From Leclercia adecarboxylata (lineage in GTDB: Bacteria; Pseudomonadota; Gammaproteobacteria; Enterobacterales; Enterobacteriaceae): a stretch of 64,000 nucleotides of DNA. The stretch is from contig NZ_CP035382.1 in NCBI RefSeq assembly GCF_006874705.1, forward strand, positions 3,224,001 through 3,288,000, written 5' to 3'. The position numbers and the translations under genes were made by a program. Of the stretch, positions 45,871 through 57,433 are shown one piece after another (the first letter of the stretch is position 1; the number at the start of each line of letters is the position of its first letter). The notes under the pieces were generated by a model. The model was given only the letters and a program-made list of their open reading frames with translations. It ran no database searches and was not told the DNA's origin.

Positions 45871-48156
45871 TCAGAAGTGCATGTTCGCCGTTAACATAAA
45901 GGTGCGCGGCTCGCCCGGATGGTAGCGGTAGCCACTCTTGTTGATGGAGGCGACATAATCTTCATCAAACAGGTTGTAGACGTTGAGCTGCATATCGAGG
46001 TTGCGGTTGACGCGATAGCCCAGTTTGGCATCGGCCACCCAGTAGCCTTCGGTGAAGGACGGGGTACCCACCGCGCCGTCAGAGCCACGATGCATGCTGC
46101 CGATGTAGCGCGCGCCGGCACCCACGGAGATCGCATCCGTGGCCTGGTACTGGCTCCACAGGGTGAAGGCATGTTCCGGAGTATACGGCAGGGAAGAGGT
46201 GCCATCCTGCGCCACGTCACTGCCGGTGCGCACGCTGGCGCGCTGCTGAGTATAACCGCCGATGACCTGCCAGGCCGGAGTGATGTTGCCCGCGGCAGAC
46301 AGCTCATAGCCTTCGATACGTTTTTTACCGTACTGCGAATAGGTGCCGTCATCGTTCTGCTCGACTTCGTTTTCGATGTCGGTGCGGAAGACTGCCGCGG
46401 TCAGCTGGAGACGTTTATCCAGCACTTCCCACTTGGTGCCCAGCTCGCTGGTCTTGGCCTTCTGCGGTTTAAAGTCCGTGCGGTTGGCGCTGCTGCCGGT
46501 GCCGCCCTGGGCCAGGGCAAAGTTATTGCCGCCCGGGGGCTGCTGGGAGATAGCGTAGTTGACGTAAATATTGCCGTGCTCGGTCAGATGGTAGAGCGCC
46601 CCGGCTTTCCAGTTGACCAGGTTACCGGAGGTGGCGGTATCCACCGTAGTGACCGGCGAGCCTTTAGGCGTGCCGGTCGGGCAGGCAACCGCCCCGCGAC
46701 CCGTGCCGCCGCAGATGCTGGCGCTGTCATATTCGGTGTGATACGTATCGAGACGAATTCCGCCGTTCAGCTCGAAGTCACGGGTGACCTGGAGCGTATC
46801 AAAGGCGTAAATCCCGAAGGTATCGGTCCGACCGTTGGCGTTGGCACCGCTGTTGTTCAGACCGCCCAGGCTGACGTTGCTGTTCGGGTGATAGATATTC
46901 ACCGGCGGCGGGGTGATGGCATCCACGCCATAGTTGGTCTGGGTTTCGCGGGTGAACTCCACCCCGGTGCTGATATCGTGGCCGACGCTGCCGGTATAGA
47001 ATTTGGTCGTCAGGTTGGTCTGGTTGGTCAGGATCTTGTTGCTGACATCTTTGGTGTTGGCGTTACGCGACCAGGTCCAGGTATCCACGTTGTTGCGATC
47101 GGGCTGGGTGATGTTGGTGGCCCCACCCATCACGGCGGTCATCAGATAATCCTGCTTCACCCGCGACCAGCGCGTGGTGTTCCGCACGGTGGTGTTGTCG
47201 TTGAAGTCGTGCTCAAAGCGCACCGTGGCGGTGTCGGAGGTGGAGTCGTCGTAATCGGAATCGGTGCCGTAGAAGTTGCTGGTATCCACTTTGCCGGAGT
47301 GATTCAGCGCCGCAGTGCCCGCCGATGGCGCAGAGTAGCCCGGCAGCCCGATGGTCGGGATGCCGCCGTCCGGGGTGTTGTGCTGAGTCACGTGCAGGTA
47401 GTTCAGATACAGACGGTTTTCCGTTCCCAGACCAAAGGCGAGGGAAGGGGCTACGCCGTAGCGTTCGTTCTTAACGTTATCGCGTCCTTCGTCGTGGGTT
47501 TTTTCACCCATCAGGTTCAGACGAAACGCCGAGGTGTCACCCATCACCTGGTTAATATCGAGGGTACCGCGACGCATGTACGCGCTGCCAATGCTGGCGG
47601 AGGCATCAATGCCCGAGTCCAGACGCGGCTGTTTACTGATCATATTGATGGAGCCGCTGGGTGCGCTACGGCCGTAATCGCTGCCGGATGGCCCTTTAAT
47701 CACTTCGACCTGTTCGGTGTTAAAGGTATCGCGCGTAGTGGTGCTGATGTCGCGGATCCCGTCAACGTAAATGCTGTTCGAGGTGTCCACACCGCGCATG
47801 TACACCGCGTCGCCGGTAGTGGAGTTACCGTTTTCACCGGCAAAGAAAGCCCCCACGCCCGGGACGTTTTTCAGGGCGTCGGTCAGGTTGGTGGTGCCCT
47901 GATCCTTCAGCACCTGTTCGGAGATAACGGTCATAGTGCGGGTGGTATCTGCCACGGGGCGGCTGAACTTCGCGTCGGCAGACTTCTGCGGCGCATAAAG
48001 CGAAGGTTGCGCCGCTTCTACCACCAGGGTGTCGTCAGACTTTTTATCGTTATTCTCCGCCGAGATAGCGCTCGCTACCGGGGAGAGGCCAATACACAGC
48101 CCCGCAAAAAAGGTCAGCGAGCTGAAGCTGTTCGGAACGTTGCGATTTTTATCCAT
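45871..48156 (-). CDS. fiu: TonB-dependent catecholate siderophore receptor Fiu
   Basis: Fiu is an outer-membrane receptor for monomeric catechols such as dihydroxybenzoylserine and entry route for catechol-type cephalosporins. The 761-residue protein (760 in E. coli) has a signal peptide ending AISA, a TonB box (DDTLVV), a plug domain (about 70-190) and a beta-barrel ending in Phe (MLTANMHF). A Fur box lies upstream. Confidence 0.96.
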   Translation of the reverse strand: MDKNRNVPNSFSSLTFFAGLCIGLSPVASAISAENNDKKSDDTLVVEAAQPSLYAPQKSADAKFSRPVADTTRTMTVISEQVLKDQGTTNLTDALKNVPGVGAFFAGENGNSTTGDAVYMRGVDTSNSIYVDGIRDISTTTRDTFNTEQVEVIKGPSGSDYGRSAPSGSINMISKQPRLDSGIDASASIGSAYMRRGTLDINQVMGDTSAFRLNLMGEKTHDEGRDNVKNERYGVAPSLAFGLGTENRLYLNYLHVTQHNTPDGGIPTIGLPGYSAPSAGTAALNHSGKVDTSNFYGTDSDYDDSTSDTATVRFEHDFNDNTTVRNTTRWSRVKQDYLMTAVMGGATNITQPDRNNVDTWTWSRNANTKDVSNKILTNQTNLTTKFYTGSVGHDISTGVEFTRETQTNYGVDAITPPPVNIYHPNSNVSLGGLNNSGANANGRTDTFGIYAFDTLQVTRDFELNGGIRLDTYHTEYDSASICGGTGRGAVACPTGTPKGSPVTTVDTATSGNLVNWKAGALYHLTEHGNIYVNYAISQQPPGGNNFALAQGGTGSSANRTDFKPQKAKTSELGTKWEVLDKRLQLTAAVFRTDIENEVEQNDDGTYSQYGKKRIEGYELSAAGNITPAWQVIGGYTQQRASVRTGSDVAQDGTSSLPYTPEHAFTLWSQYQATDAISVGAGARYIGSMHRGSDGAVGTPSFTEGYWVADAKLGYRVNRNLDMQLNVYNLFDEDYVASINKSGYRYHPGEPRTFMLTANMHF

Positions 48157-48258
48157 ATTGTTTAGCGACTTATAATTTTTAGAATCGAGTTTCCATTACG
48201 TTGTCAGGCAGGTCTGTGCCTTTTCCTGTGCCACGGGAATAACCGTAATGAACCTACA

Positions 48259-48290
48259 AATGATAATAATTGTGATAAACATTATCATTT
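48259..48290. promoter_or_regulatory. Fur box upstream of fiu
   Basis: TGATAATAATTG, GATAAAC and ATTATCATTT form overlapping GATAAT-type repeats matching the Fur consensus. It lies about 100 bases before fiu, consistent with iron repression. Confidence 0.85.
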
Positions 48291-48429
48291 GGCGTGACTT
48301 TTTATCACTCTCGCCAACAAAATGAAATACGTAAATTTACATTGCCTGCTAAAAAACTTCACAAAGTGGATTTTGGACAAAAAACGAACTGCACCCCAGA
48401 GGATGCAGTGTGTAGTGCAGAGCGGGGAA

Positions 48430-48690
48430 CTATTTGTAGATGGTGGCAGTACCAAACATGTTGTTATCGCCGCTGGCAGAGTTCACAACATAGCCTTTAG
48501 CACCTTTTTCACGCGCTTTTTCAGCCAGTTTGTCCTGCAGGTCGTCGAGGTCTCTTGCGCCCGAAGCCTGCACGGTTCCGGCTGGCCTCAGTTGACTGGT
48601 GTCGCCGCTGCTGAGTGATTCAATCGACCATGCAGCAAACGACGCGCCTGCCAGTGAAGCGGCAGCGAGCATTACCAGGTATTTTTTCAT
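48430..48690 (-). CDS. mcbA: DUF1471 protein McbA
   Basis: This 86-residue periplasmic protein has the E. coli McbA length. In E. coli McbA is repressed by McbR (YncC) and over-production causes mucoidy through colanic acid. Signal peptide ends around SFAAWS; the core LDDLQDKLAEKAREKGAKGY and closing FGTATIYK match. The frame is open 12 codons upstream, but the ATG at 48690 follows GAGGAAGTGATT and gives the signal peptide. Confidence 0.92.
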   Translation of the reverse strand: MKKYLVMLAAASLAGASFAAWSIESLSSGDTSQLRPAGTVQASGARDLDDLQDKLAEKAREKGAKGYVVNSASGDNNMFGTATIYK

Positions 48691-48931
48691 AATCACTTCC
48701 TCTGATTGACAACGGGTGGTGCACACTAAGTGTAGAACGGGTCAGAGTGTGATTTAGTGCAAAAAATTGATGATGATCTGCTTATTTTTTGAACGACATA
48801 TTTTGACAATTTCATGACAAATCAGCGACATACAGGTGGCTGATTTTTGGTGTTTTATTCTGCGGCGCAGAGAAATATTTACCGTTGCGCCCGCAACGGG
48901 TATCTTACGCCGCTGTTTACAGGAGAACGCC

Positions 48932-49846
48932 ATGACACCCGAGAAGCCGGGGTTGCACCCACGCAACCGCCACCGCAGCCGTTACGATATGAATGCCTTA
49001 TGCGAGAGCTGTCCGGCACTGCGCGAATTTATCACCGAAACCCCGACGGGCGAGCCGACGGTGAACTTTGCCGATCCCCAGGCGGTGAAGACGCTGAACA
49101 AAGCACTGCTGATGCATTTCTACGGTGTGGCGCAGTGGGATATTCCGGACGGCTACCTCTGTCCGCCGGTACCGGGGCGCGCCGACTACATTCACCATCT
49201 CGCCGATCTGTTGGCGGAAGGGAATAACGGCACGGTACCTGCCCAGGCGACGATCCTCGACATCGGGACCGGCTCCAACCTGATCTACCCCCTGATTGGC
49301 GTGCATGAGTACGGCTGGCGCTTCACCGGCAGCGAGGTGGATCCGCAGGCCTTTGCCAACGCCGCCGCCATCATTAATGGCAATCCCGGTATGGCCCGCG
49401 CCATTCGTCTGCGCCGCCAGAAAGAGGCCGCATCGATTTTCGCCGGGGTGATCCATAAAAACGAACAGTACGATGCTACTCTGTGCAACCCGCCGTTCCA
49501 TGATTCCGCTGAATCGGCCCGGGCGGGCAGCGAGCGTAAGCGCCGCAACCTCGGCCAGGCGGCCGATGCCGCGCTGAACTTTGGCGGCCAGCAGCAGGAG
49601 CTGTGGTGCGAAGGGGGCGAAGTGGCCTTTATCAAGAAGATGATTGCCGAGAGCGCCCAGTTTGCCCGTCAGGTGAAGTGGTTTACTACTCTGGTCTCGC
49701 GCAGCGAAAACCTGCCGCCGCTGTATCGCGCCCTGACGGACGTCGGCGCGGTGAAGGTGGTGAAAAAAGAGATGGCCCAGGGTCAAAAGCAGAGCCGCTT
49801 TATCGCCTGGACCTTTATGGATAACGACAAACGCCGCCAGCGCTAA
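48932..49846 (+). CDS. rlmF: 23S rRNA (adenine1618-N6)-methyltransferase RlmF
   Basis: RlmF methylates A1618 of 23S rRNA. The 304-residue protein (308 in E. coli) has a SAM-binding motif [14 protein letters not shown] and the catalytic CNPPFHDS (NPPF box of N6-adenine methylases). The start ATG at 48932 follows AGGAGAACGCC and gives the conserved [17 protein letters not shown] terminus; the frame is open further upstream. It is convergent with ybiO, 8 bases apart. Confidence 0.95.
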   Translation: MTPEKPGLHPRNRHRSRYDMNALCESCPALREFITETPTGEPTVNFADPQAVKTLNKALLMHFYGVAQWDIPDGYLCPPVPGRADYIHHLADLLAEGNNGTVPAQATILDIGTGSNLIYPLIGVHEYGWRFTGSEVDPQAFANAAAIINGNPGMARAIRLRRQKEAASIFAGVIHKNEQYDATLCNPPFHDSAESARAGSERKRRNLGQAADAALNFGGQQQELWCEGGEVAFIKKMIAESAQFARQVKWFTTLVSRSENLPPLYRALTDVGAVKVVKKEMAQGQKQSRFIAWTFMDNDKRRQR

Positions 49847-49854
49847 CGGGTTTT

Positions 49855-52068
49855 TTACAGCGTTGGCTCCTGAGGCGAAGAGGGTGCCGGGCCCGGCGAC
49901 GGCAGCAGCTGATACATCTGCACCGGCATCCGCACTTCTGCCAGATCGAAATGTTTTTTCACCATGCTGTCGAGGGCGAAACGCACCGTCCACTGCTTCA
50001 GCGGCTGGGTGGTGAACGACACGCGCAGCGTAAAGGCGGTGCTGGTCAGCCCGACAATCCCGGCAAACGACGGCTCGCCGATAATCAGGCCGCGAATATC
50101 CTCTCTCTCCAGCAGTTCATCCACCGCCGCTTTCAGCGCCTGCTTCGCTTTCTCGGCATCTTCATGTCTGTCCACATCGTAGTTCGCCACCACCGAACCG
50201 ATGCCGCGGACAAAGTTGGCGAAGGTGGTGATCGATGACCACGGAATAATGTGGTACGCCCCGGTATCCTGCCGCACCCCCACCGAACGAATCGACATTC
50301 GCTCTACCGTGCCGGTTAGCGGCCCGATGGTCACCAGATCCCCGGTGTTCATCCCGTTTTCAAACTGAATAAAGATGCCGGTGATGATGTCTTTCACCAG
50401 CGTCTGGGAACCAAAGGAGATCGCCAGCCCCAGCGCCCCGGCACCGGCCAGCAGCGGGGCGATATTCACGCCAATTTCCGACAGCACAATCATGATGGTA
50501 ATGGTGCTGATCACCACCGCCAGCGCGTTGCGGAACAGCGTCAACAGCGTGCGGGCGCGGGCGCTGGGCAGCGGCCGGCCATGAATATCCGAGGAGAGCC
50601 GGTTCTCAATCAGGCTCGCCAGAATCGTCCAGCCAATGGCGGAGAAGAAGAGGATCAGCGCGATGCGGATCAGAATATCCACCGTCTTTTCACCGGCACC
50701 GTTGTGCAGCCAGTTCCAGAAGTCGAACAGCCCCCAGGCGCTGAGCAACAGCATAATGGCGACACAGACCGTCAGGAACCGCGCCACCTTCAGCGACACG
50801 GAGATCCAGCCGTTCAACCGCTTTTGCAGCTCCGGATAGCTGCGCTGCACGTGCGGCGACAGGGTGATGGTTTTAGCCAGCCAGCGCGACAGCAGCCCCG
50901 ACACAAAGGCGGCGATGCCGACGATCGCCAGGCTGCGGAAGGTCGCCCCCATCATAAATTTGAGGCTGTTTCCCGGGTCGAACAGGGAGAAGAAGCAGAG
51001 CACGATAAAATAGGCGCTCGCCAGCCAGTGCCACACCAGGGCGAAGGCGCGAATAAACAGGCTGAAAAAGGCGAGGGAGCGGTCGGCCAGGTGTAGCAGC
51101 CCCTCGGTAATGGCGCGTTTGTTGTGAAAAATCAGGTACAGCGCCCAGACGGTGATGCAGAGCATAATCAGCACGTTGGCCAGGGCGCCGATCTGCACGT
51201 TGACCTGGTTAGAGATAATGGGCACCGCCACCAGCAGGCCATAGCCGATCATCCCGCTCAGGATGCTCAGCCGGAGCGACCAGTAGTGGGCGGCGCGATC
51301 GCTGATGGCAAAGGGGCGCAGGTCGGGCACCCGCGGGCAGAATATCAGGCGCAGGATCGCTTTGAAGAACTCAATCAGCGCGAAGGCGTTGAGGAATAGC
51401 GTCTGCTGGAAGGCGATGGTGGGATTGCCGGTATTGAGATATTCGCTGAGGATTTGGCCGATAAACAGGGTCAGCGCCAGCAGCAGCAGGTCGATTATAA
51501 AGGCGCTGGCGATGGTCAGCGGCAGGTGGACCCAGCTGCTGGTCTCCCGGTTCTTTCTGCGTCCCCAGCTGCCCATTTTGCGGTACAGCGGCCAGGCGCA
51601 GAGCCTCACCAGCCAGTAGAAGGCAAAAACTAACCCGGCGAGGAGCAGAAACTGCCGCGCGGCAACGACGAAAGTCTGCGGGTTAAAGGGCTTATGCGGG
51701 GAGCCGATCAGGTTGCGGTAGAGCTGGGCGAAGCGGGTGGAGAGCGCATCGCCGTAATGGCGGCTGATGTCGGTCACGTTCTCCAGCACGGTCTTCTCTT
51801 CGGCGATCTCCGGCGGGGTGATTTTGGGCACCGGCTCCTGGGGAGGCGTCGCGGCCACGCTGCGCAGCTGGGAGATCAGCTCCTGGCGCGAGGCGTCATT
51901 TTCCAGAACATCCGCCAGTGCGGAATAGGCGGCCTTCTTCTGCTCAACGTCCGGCTCGGCGGCCGGAGTGGTCGCTTCAGCTGGGGTGGCAGCAGGAACG
52001 CCCGGCAGGCTGACGGCCTGCGCAGGCAGGCAAAACAGGCTTATCAGGAGCAGCAGGATCCAGGGCAC
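49855..52068 (-). CDS. ybiO: MscS-type mechanosensitive channel YbiO
   Basis: This 737-residue large MscS-family channel opens under membrane tension. It has a signal peptide (GTG start, then PWILLLLISLFCLPAQAVS), an extended N-terminal periplasmic and multi-helix part, and the C-terminal MscS core with pore helix GAGALGLAISFGSQTLVKDI. I chose GTG at 52068 because GGAGGACGCC precedes it and it aligns with the E. coli N terminus; TTG at 52086 is an alternative. Confidence 0.93.
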   Translation of the reverse strand: MPWILLLLISLFCLPAQAVSLPGVPAATPAEATTPAAEPDVEQKKAAYSALADVLENDASRQELISQLRSVAATPPQEPVPKITPPEIAEEKTVLENVTDISRHYGDALSTRFAQLYRNLIGSPHKPFNPQTFVVAARQFLLLAGLVFAFYWLVRLCAWPLYRKMGSWGRRKNRETSSWVHLPLTIASAFIIDLLLLALTLFIGQILSEYLNTGNPTIAFQQTLFLNAFALIEFFKAILRLIFCPRVPDLRPFAISDRAAHYWSLRLSILSGMIGYGLLVAVPIISNQVNVQIGALANVLIMLCITVWALYLIFHNKRAITEGLLHLADRSLAFFSLFIRAFALVWHWLASAYFIVLCFFSLFDPGNSLKFMMGATFRSLAIVGIAAFVSGLLSRWLAKTITLSPHVQRSYPELQKRLNGWISVSLKVARFLTVCVAIMLLLSAWGLFDFWNWLHNGAGEKTVDILIRIALILFFSAIGWTILASLIENRLSSDIHGRPLPSARARTLLTLFRNALAVVISTITIMIVLSEIGVNIAPLLAGAGALGLAISFGSQTLVKDIITGIFIQFENGMNTGDLVTIGPLTGTVERMSIRSVGVRQDTGAYHIIPWSSITTFANFVRGIGSVVANYDVDRHEDAEKAKQALKAAVDELLEREDIRGLIIGEPSFAGIVGLTSTAFTLRVSFTTQPLKQWTVRFALDSMVKKHFDLAEVRMPVQMYQLLPSPGPAPSSPQEPTL

Positions 52069-52156
52069 GGCGTCCTCCGGTGACAATATTGTGCAAAGTG
52101 ATAAGTATAGAAGGCGAACGGAAGCGGGGGGTTTTTGGGAAGATTCCGGAGGAATC

Positions 52157-52190
52157 GTAGGCCGGGCAAGCGTCAGCGCCGCCCGGCGTT
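52157..52190. repeat. REP palindrome between ybiO and glnQ
   Basis: A single REP unit (GTAGGCCGGGCAAGCGTCAG, ending GCCGCCCGGCGTT) lies 4 bases from the glnQ stop, in the usual 3' position for the glnHPQ operon. Confidence 0.85.
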
Positions 52191-52193
52191 AAA

Positions 52194-52916
52194 TTACGAA
52201 ACGTGCTGGAGGAAATCCTGCAAACGCTGGCTCGGTGGGTTCTCAATCAACGCCTGCGGATTGCCATCTTCGGCAATACGGCCTTTGTCGATGAAGATCA
52301 GGCGCGAGGCCACTTTCTCGGCAAAGCCGATTTCGTGGGTCACGATCACCATCGTCATCCCTTCTTCCGCCAGATCCTGCATAACCTTCAGTACTTCGTG
52401 GCGCAGTTCCGGGTCGAGGGCCGAGGTCGGTTCATCGAACAGCATCATCTTCGGTTTGACCGCCAGCGCACGGGCAATAGCCACGCGCTGCTGCTGACCA
52501 CCGGAGAGCTCGGACGGATAGTGATGCCCGCGCTCCGCCAGTCCGACTTTCGCCAGCAGCTCTTTTGCAAGCTGCTCGGCGGCCGCTTTGTTGGCACCGC
52601 GCACGCGCAGAGGGCCGAACATCACGTTCTCCAGCGCCGTCAGATGCGGGAACAGATAGAACTGCTGGAACACCATCCCGGCTTCCTGGCGGATCAGACG
52701 CTCGTCCACCTTCGGGTCGTTGACCTTCAGACCGTCGACAATCAGATCGCCGCTGGTGATCTCTTCCAGCTTGTTGATGCAGCGCAGCAGGGTCGATTTA
52801 CCGGAGCCGGACGGCCCGATAATCACCACCACTTCGCCGGTCTGGATCTGGAGATCGATATTGTGCAGCACCTGGGTCTGACCAAAGTGCTTGGAAACGT
52901 TTTTAAATTCAATCAC
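52194..52916 (-). CDS. glnQ: Glutamine ABC transporter ATPase GlnQ
   Basis: GlnQ is the ATPase of the high-affinity glutamine importer. The 240-residue protein has the E. coli length. Walker [10 protein letters not shown], signature [15 protein letters not shown] and Walker [13 protein letters not shown] are all intact. It overlaps glnP by 4 bases. Confidence 0.98.
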   Translation of the reverse strand: MIEFKNVSKHFGQTQVLHNIDLQIQTGEVVVIIGPSGSGKSTLLRCINKLEEITSGDLIVDGLKVNDPKVDERLIRQEAGMVFQQFYLFPHLTALENVMFGPLRVRGANKAAAEQLAKELLAKVGLAERGHHYPSELSGGQQQRVAIARALAVKPKMMLFDEPTSALDPELRHEVLKVMQDLAEEGMTMVIVTHEIGFAEKVASRLIFIDKGRIAEDGNPQALIENPPSQRLQDFLQHVS

Positions 52917-53572
52917 AGGATTTTCATCCTTCTTTCAAGACGACGCAGCACGAAGCTCAGTGCCAGGGTAATAATGAGATAGACCACTGCAACGGCGCTC
53001 CAGATCTCCAGGGCGCGGAAGTTACCGGCAATGATCTCCTGGCCCTGACGGGTCAGTTCAGCGACGCCGATAACAATGAACAGTGAGGTATCTTTAATGC
53101 TGATGATCCACTGGTTGCCCAGCGGCGGCAGCATACGACGCAGCGCCAGGGGGAGGATCACGTGGCGGATGGTTTCGCGACGGGAAAGACCCAGCGCCAG
53201 ACCGGCCTCGCTAAAGCCTTTGTGGATCGACAGCACCGCACCGCGGGTGATCTCAGCGATATAGGCACCGGAGTTGATCATGATGGTGACCACCGCCGCG
53301 CTGAACGGGTCAATGCGCAGATCGGTAAAGGCCATCGGCAGGGCGAAGTAGATAAACATCACCTGCACCACAATCGGCGTGCCGCGGATCACTTCGATGA
53401 AAACCAGTGCTACGTGGTTGGCTATCCAGCCGCCGTAGGTGCGGGCAAAACCGGCAACGAGGCCGATAATCAACCCGCCAACCAGACCGAGGACCGAAAT
53501 CCACAGGGTCATTTTGGCGCCTTCAAGCAAGAGAGGAATGGCAGGCCAGATGGCGCTCCAGTCAAACTGCAT
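52913..53572 (-). CDS. glnP: Glutamine ABC transporter permease GlnP
   Basis: GlnP is the inner-membrane permease of the glutamine importer, 219 residues as in E. coli. About five transmembrane segments are seen, and the EAA-loop region [21 protein letters not shown] (about 139-159) contacts GlnQ. It is separated from glnH by 117 bases that hold a REP element. Confidence 0.97.
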   Translation of the reverse strand: MQFDWSAIWPAIPLLLEGAKMTLWISVLGLVGGLIIGLVAGFARTYGGWIANHVALVFIEVIRGTPIVVQVMFIYFALPMAFTDLRIDPFSAAVVTIMINSGAYIAEITRGAVLSIHKGFSEAGLALGLSRRETIRHVILPLALRRMLPPLGNQWIISIKDTSLFIVIGVAELTRQGQEIIAGNFRALEIWSAVAVVYLIITLALSFVLRRLERRMKIL

Positions 53573-53630
53573 GATGTATTCCTGTATACCGTGGTGAAAA
53601 CAAAAAATTAGCCAGGGGGATGACTAAAAT

Positions 53631-53664
53631 TGTAGGCCCGGTAAGCGCAAGCGCCACCGGGCGG
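53631..53664. repeat. REP palindrome between glnH and glnP
   Basis: A REP unit inside the operon, directly after glnH. Such a structure can stabilise the upstream binding-protein message and raise GlnH over GlnP and GlnQ, as is typical of ABC importers. Confidence 0.85.
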
Positions 53665-53689
53665 TACAGTTCCTGTTTAACAGGCTGTT

Positions 53690-54544
<855 letters not shown>

Positions 54545-54592
54545 TCATTGCACAAAAAGTGTAGCAATGTCGGCGGATTGCACCATAACGAA

Positions 54593-54607
54593 GCACTGTT
54601 TTGGTGC
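54593..54607. promoter_or_regulatory. NtrC-type enhancer site upstream of glnH
   Basis: GCAC, 7 bases, GTGC (GCACTGTTTTGGTGC) fits the NtrC half-site spacing. It lies about 100 bases upstream of the sigma-54 promoter, where E. coli glnH has its NtrC sites. TTGCACCA just before it may be part of a second site. Confidence 0.65.
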
Positions 54608-54752
54608 AGCACTACGCCATCACTAACGGTTATGCTATTAAGCGCAAATATTGATGAGAAAACAATCTTTCGTTAACGATTGTGTGAGGTGATTATTACA
54701 AATGCTTTACGTTTGCGGCGGGAAAGGTGAAATGTGTGCACTATAAAAGTGC

Positions 54753-54777
54753 AAAACCCCCGCCAGAGGCGAGGGTG
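54753..54777 (-). terminator. Intrinsic terminator after dps
   Basis: On the minus strand, ACCCTCGCC / GGCGGGGGT pair around TCT and are followed by TTTTGC. It lies about 20 bases beyond the dps stop. Confidence 0.7.
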
Positions 54778-54797
54778 TAAGAGCAAAATGCTATAGG

Positions 54798-55582
<785 letters not shown>

Positions 55583-56470
55583 TTAGCGGATATCCACCTC
55601 TTCGACTTTACTCTCCCGGCGCAGGGTGAGCGTCGACCCCATCGACGCGGCAATGATCGAGCAGAGCGCCAGCGTCTGGGTAAAGGTCAGAGATTCGCCC
55701 AGGAACACCATCCCGGACATGGCCGCCAGGGCGGGCTCCATGCTCATCAGGGTGCCGAAGATGCGCGTCGGCAGACGCGTCAGGGCAATCATCTCCAGCG
55801 AGTAGGGAAGTGCGGTTGAGAGTACCGCCACCGCCAGGCCCACCGGCAGGATCGACCACTGCCAGATCGACTCGGTGGCCTGCGCCATTCCCAGCGGTAC
55901 AAAGACGATGGCGGCGATCAGCGACCCCAGCGCCACGGTGGCCGGGCCGTGCTCTTCCCCGGCACGCTGCCCGGTAAGAATGTAGACCGCCCAGCAGGCC
56001 CCCGCGCCCAGCGCCAGGGCCGCGCCGGTCAGGTCAACGTGCGAGACGTCCTGACCCAGCGGCAGCAGAAACCACAGCCCCAGCACCGCCAGCACCACCC
56101 AGACAAAGTCCACCGGACGACGGGAGGAGAACAGGGCTACCGCCAGCGGGCCGGTGAACTCCAGCGCCACGGCGATCCCCAGCGGCACCGTCTGAATCGA
56201 CAGGTAGAAGAGATAGTTCATCGCCCCCAGCGACAGCCCGTAAAACAGCAGGGGCAAGCGTTGCTCTTTCTTAAAACGCAACCGCCAGGGTTTAAAGATC
56301 ACGACCAGGATCAGGGTACCGAGCGCAATACGCAGCGCCGTCACGCCAGGGGCGCCCACGATCGGGAAGAGCGATTTTGCCAGCGAGGCGCCGCTCTGAA
56401 TCGAGAGCATGGCAATGAGAATGACAATTACGGGCAACCAGACTGGCGCCCTGCGAGACAACCCAGGCAT
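55583..56470 (-). CDS. rhtA: Threonine/homoserine exporter RhtA
   Basis: RhtA is an inner-membrane exporter of the drug/metabolite transporter (EamA) superfamily that removes threonine and homoserine. The protein has 295 residues, the E. coli length, with ten hydrophobic segments arranged as two five-segment repeats. The ATG at 56470 follows AGGAGAAAGG and aligns with the E. coli start; the frame runs 5 codons further. Confidence 0.95.
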   Translation of the reverse strand: MPGLSRRAPVWLPVIVILIAMLSIQSGASLAKSLFPIVGAPGVTALRIALGTLILVVIFKPWRLRFKKEQRLPLLFYGLSLGAMNYLFYLSIQTVPLGIAVALEFTGPLAVALFSSRRPVDFVWVVLAVLGLWFLLPLGQDVSHVDLTGAALALGAGACWAVYILTGQRAGEEHGPATVALGSLIAAIVFVPLGMAQATESIWQWSILPVGLAVAVLSTALPYSLEMIALTRLPTRIFGTLMSMEPALAAMSGMVFLGESLTFTQTLALCSIIAASMGSTLTLRRESKVEEVDIR

Positions 56471-56825
56471 CCTTTCTCCTGTCAATTTCTGTCAAAGGAA
56501 GTAAAGAGGGGGAGTGTAAAGGAAATAACGCCGCACGGTTGAGACTTTGTTGAAAAAAAGTCGCCACAAATCCGTAAAATAGCCTCATAGCGCCGGGTGA
56601 TTTCTGTAACAGATTAGGAATCGTCTGGATGAATGTATTGTGACTGACGCGCAAAATCAGGTTTGTGAAACATAAATTCGGTGTTTTTTGAACAAGATAG
56701 CTGCGGGTGGAAATGTTTAGTTACATGAAAAGCCGCGTTAGACATCACGAATCACAAAGAGTTTCACAAGTTTTTTTGATATATTTAAAACTTACGGATT
56801 TACTTGAAGCACATTTGAGGTGGTT
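56471..56825. promoter_or_regulatory. rhtA/ompX divergent control region
   Basis: This 355-base AT-rich region holds the promoters of both genes. The ompX leader ends CACATTTGAGGTGGTT. In E. coli small RNAs such as CyaR and MicA pair near this start; I cannot confirm pairing by eye. No clear operator was recognised. Confidence 0.5.
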
Positions 56826-57344
56826 ATGAAAAAAATTGCATGTCTTTCAGCACTGGCAGCTGTTCTGGCTGTTTCCGCAGGTTCCGCTGTCGCAGCGACC
56901 TCTACCGTGACTGGCGGTTACGCTCAGAGCGATATGCAGGGCGTGATGAACAAAACCAACGGTTTCAACCTGAAATATCGCTACGAGCAGGACAACAACC
57001 CGCTGGGTGCCATCGGTTCCTTCACCTACACTGAGAAAGACCGTTCCGAAGACGGCGCTTACAACAAAGCTCAGTACTACGGCATCACTGCTGGCCCGGC
57101 TTTCCGTCTGAACGACTGGGCAAGCATCTACGGTGTAGTGGGTGTTGGCTACGGTAAATTCCAGCAGACTGAAAACCAGGGCTTCAACCGCTCTGCTACC
57201 AACAGCGACTATGGCTTCTCCTATGGCGCAGGTATGCAGTTCAACCCAATCGAAAACGTTGCGCTGGACTTCTCCTATGAGCAGAGCCGCATCCGTAACG
57301 TTGACGTTGGCACCTGGATCGCAGGCGTAGGTTACCGCTTCTAA
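56826..57344 (+). CDS. ompX: Outer-membrane protein OmpX
   Basis: OmpX is an eight-stranded outer-membrane beta-barrel related to Ail/Lom, involved in adhesion and stress response. The 172-residue precursor has signal peptide MKKIACLSALAAVLAVSAGS to AVA, then TSTVTGGYAQSD. The barrel strands end in the aromatic GVGYRF signature recognised by the Bam machinery. The ATG at 56826 follows TTGAGGTGGTT; the in-frame GTG at 56820 is not used in the family. Confidence 0.97.
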   Translation: MKKIACLSALAAVLAVSAGSAVAATSTVTGGYAQSDMQGVMNKTNGFNLKYRYEQDNNPLGAIGSFTYTEKDRSEDGAYNKAQYYGITAGPAFRLNDWASIYGVVGVGYGKFQQTENQGFNRSATNSDYGFSYGAGMQFNPIENVALDFSYEQSRIRNVDVGTWIAGVGYRF

Positions 57345-57362
57345 TCACTTCGGTGAGCCAGT

Positions 57363-57396
57363 AAAAAAACCCGCTTCGGCGGGTTTTTTGTTTTTG
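57363..57396 (+). terminator. Intrinsic terminator after ompX
   Basis: AAAAAACCCGC / GCGGGTTTTTT with a TTCG loop, followed by GTTTTTG. A strong stem with a stable tetraloop; the A-run on the other side allows action on both strands. Confidence 0.92.
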
Positions 57397-57433
57397 TCAT
57401 TTCCCCTCATAAGAGGGTCAGGCTGCGCGGTCG

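Noticed and set aside
45919..48165. 748-codon open frame on the plus strand across fiu
   Set aside because: It is the antisense shadow of the fiu gene; its Val/Gly/His/Arg-rich composition, no known domain and lack of its own ribosome site argue against it.
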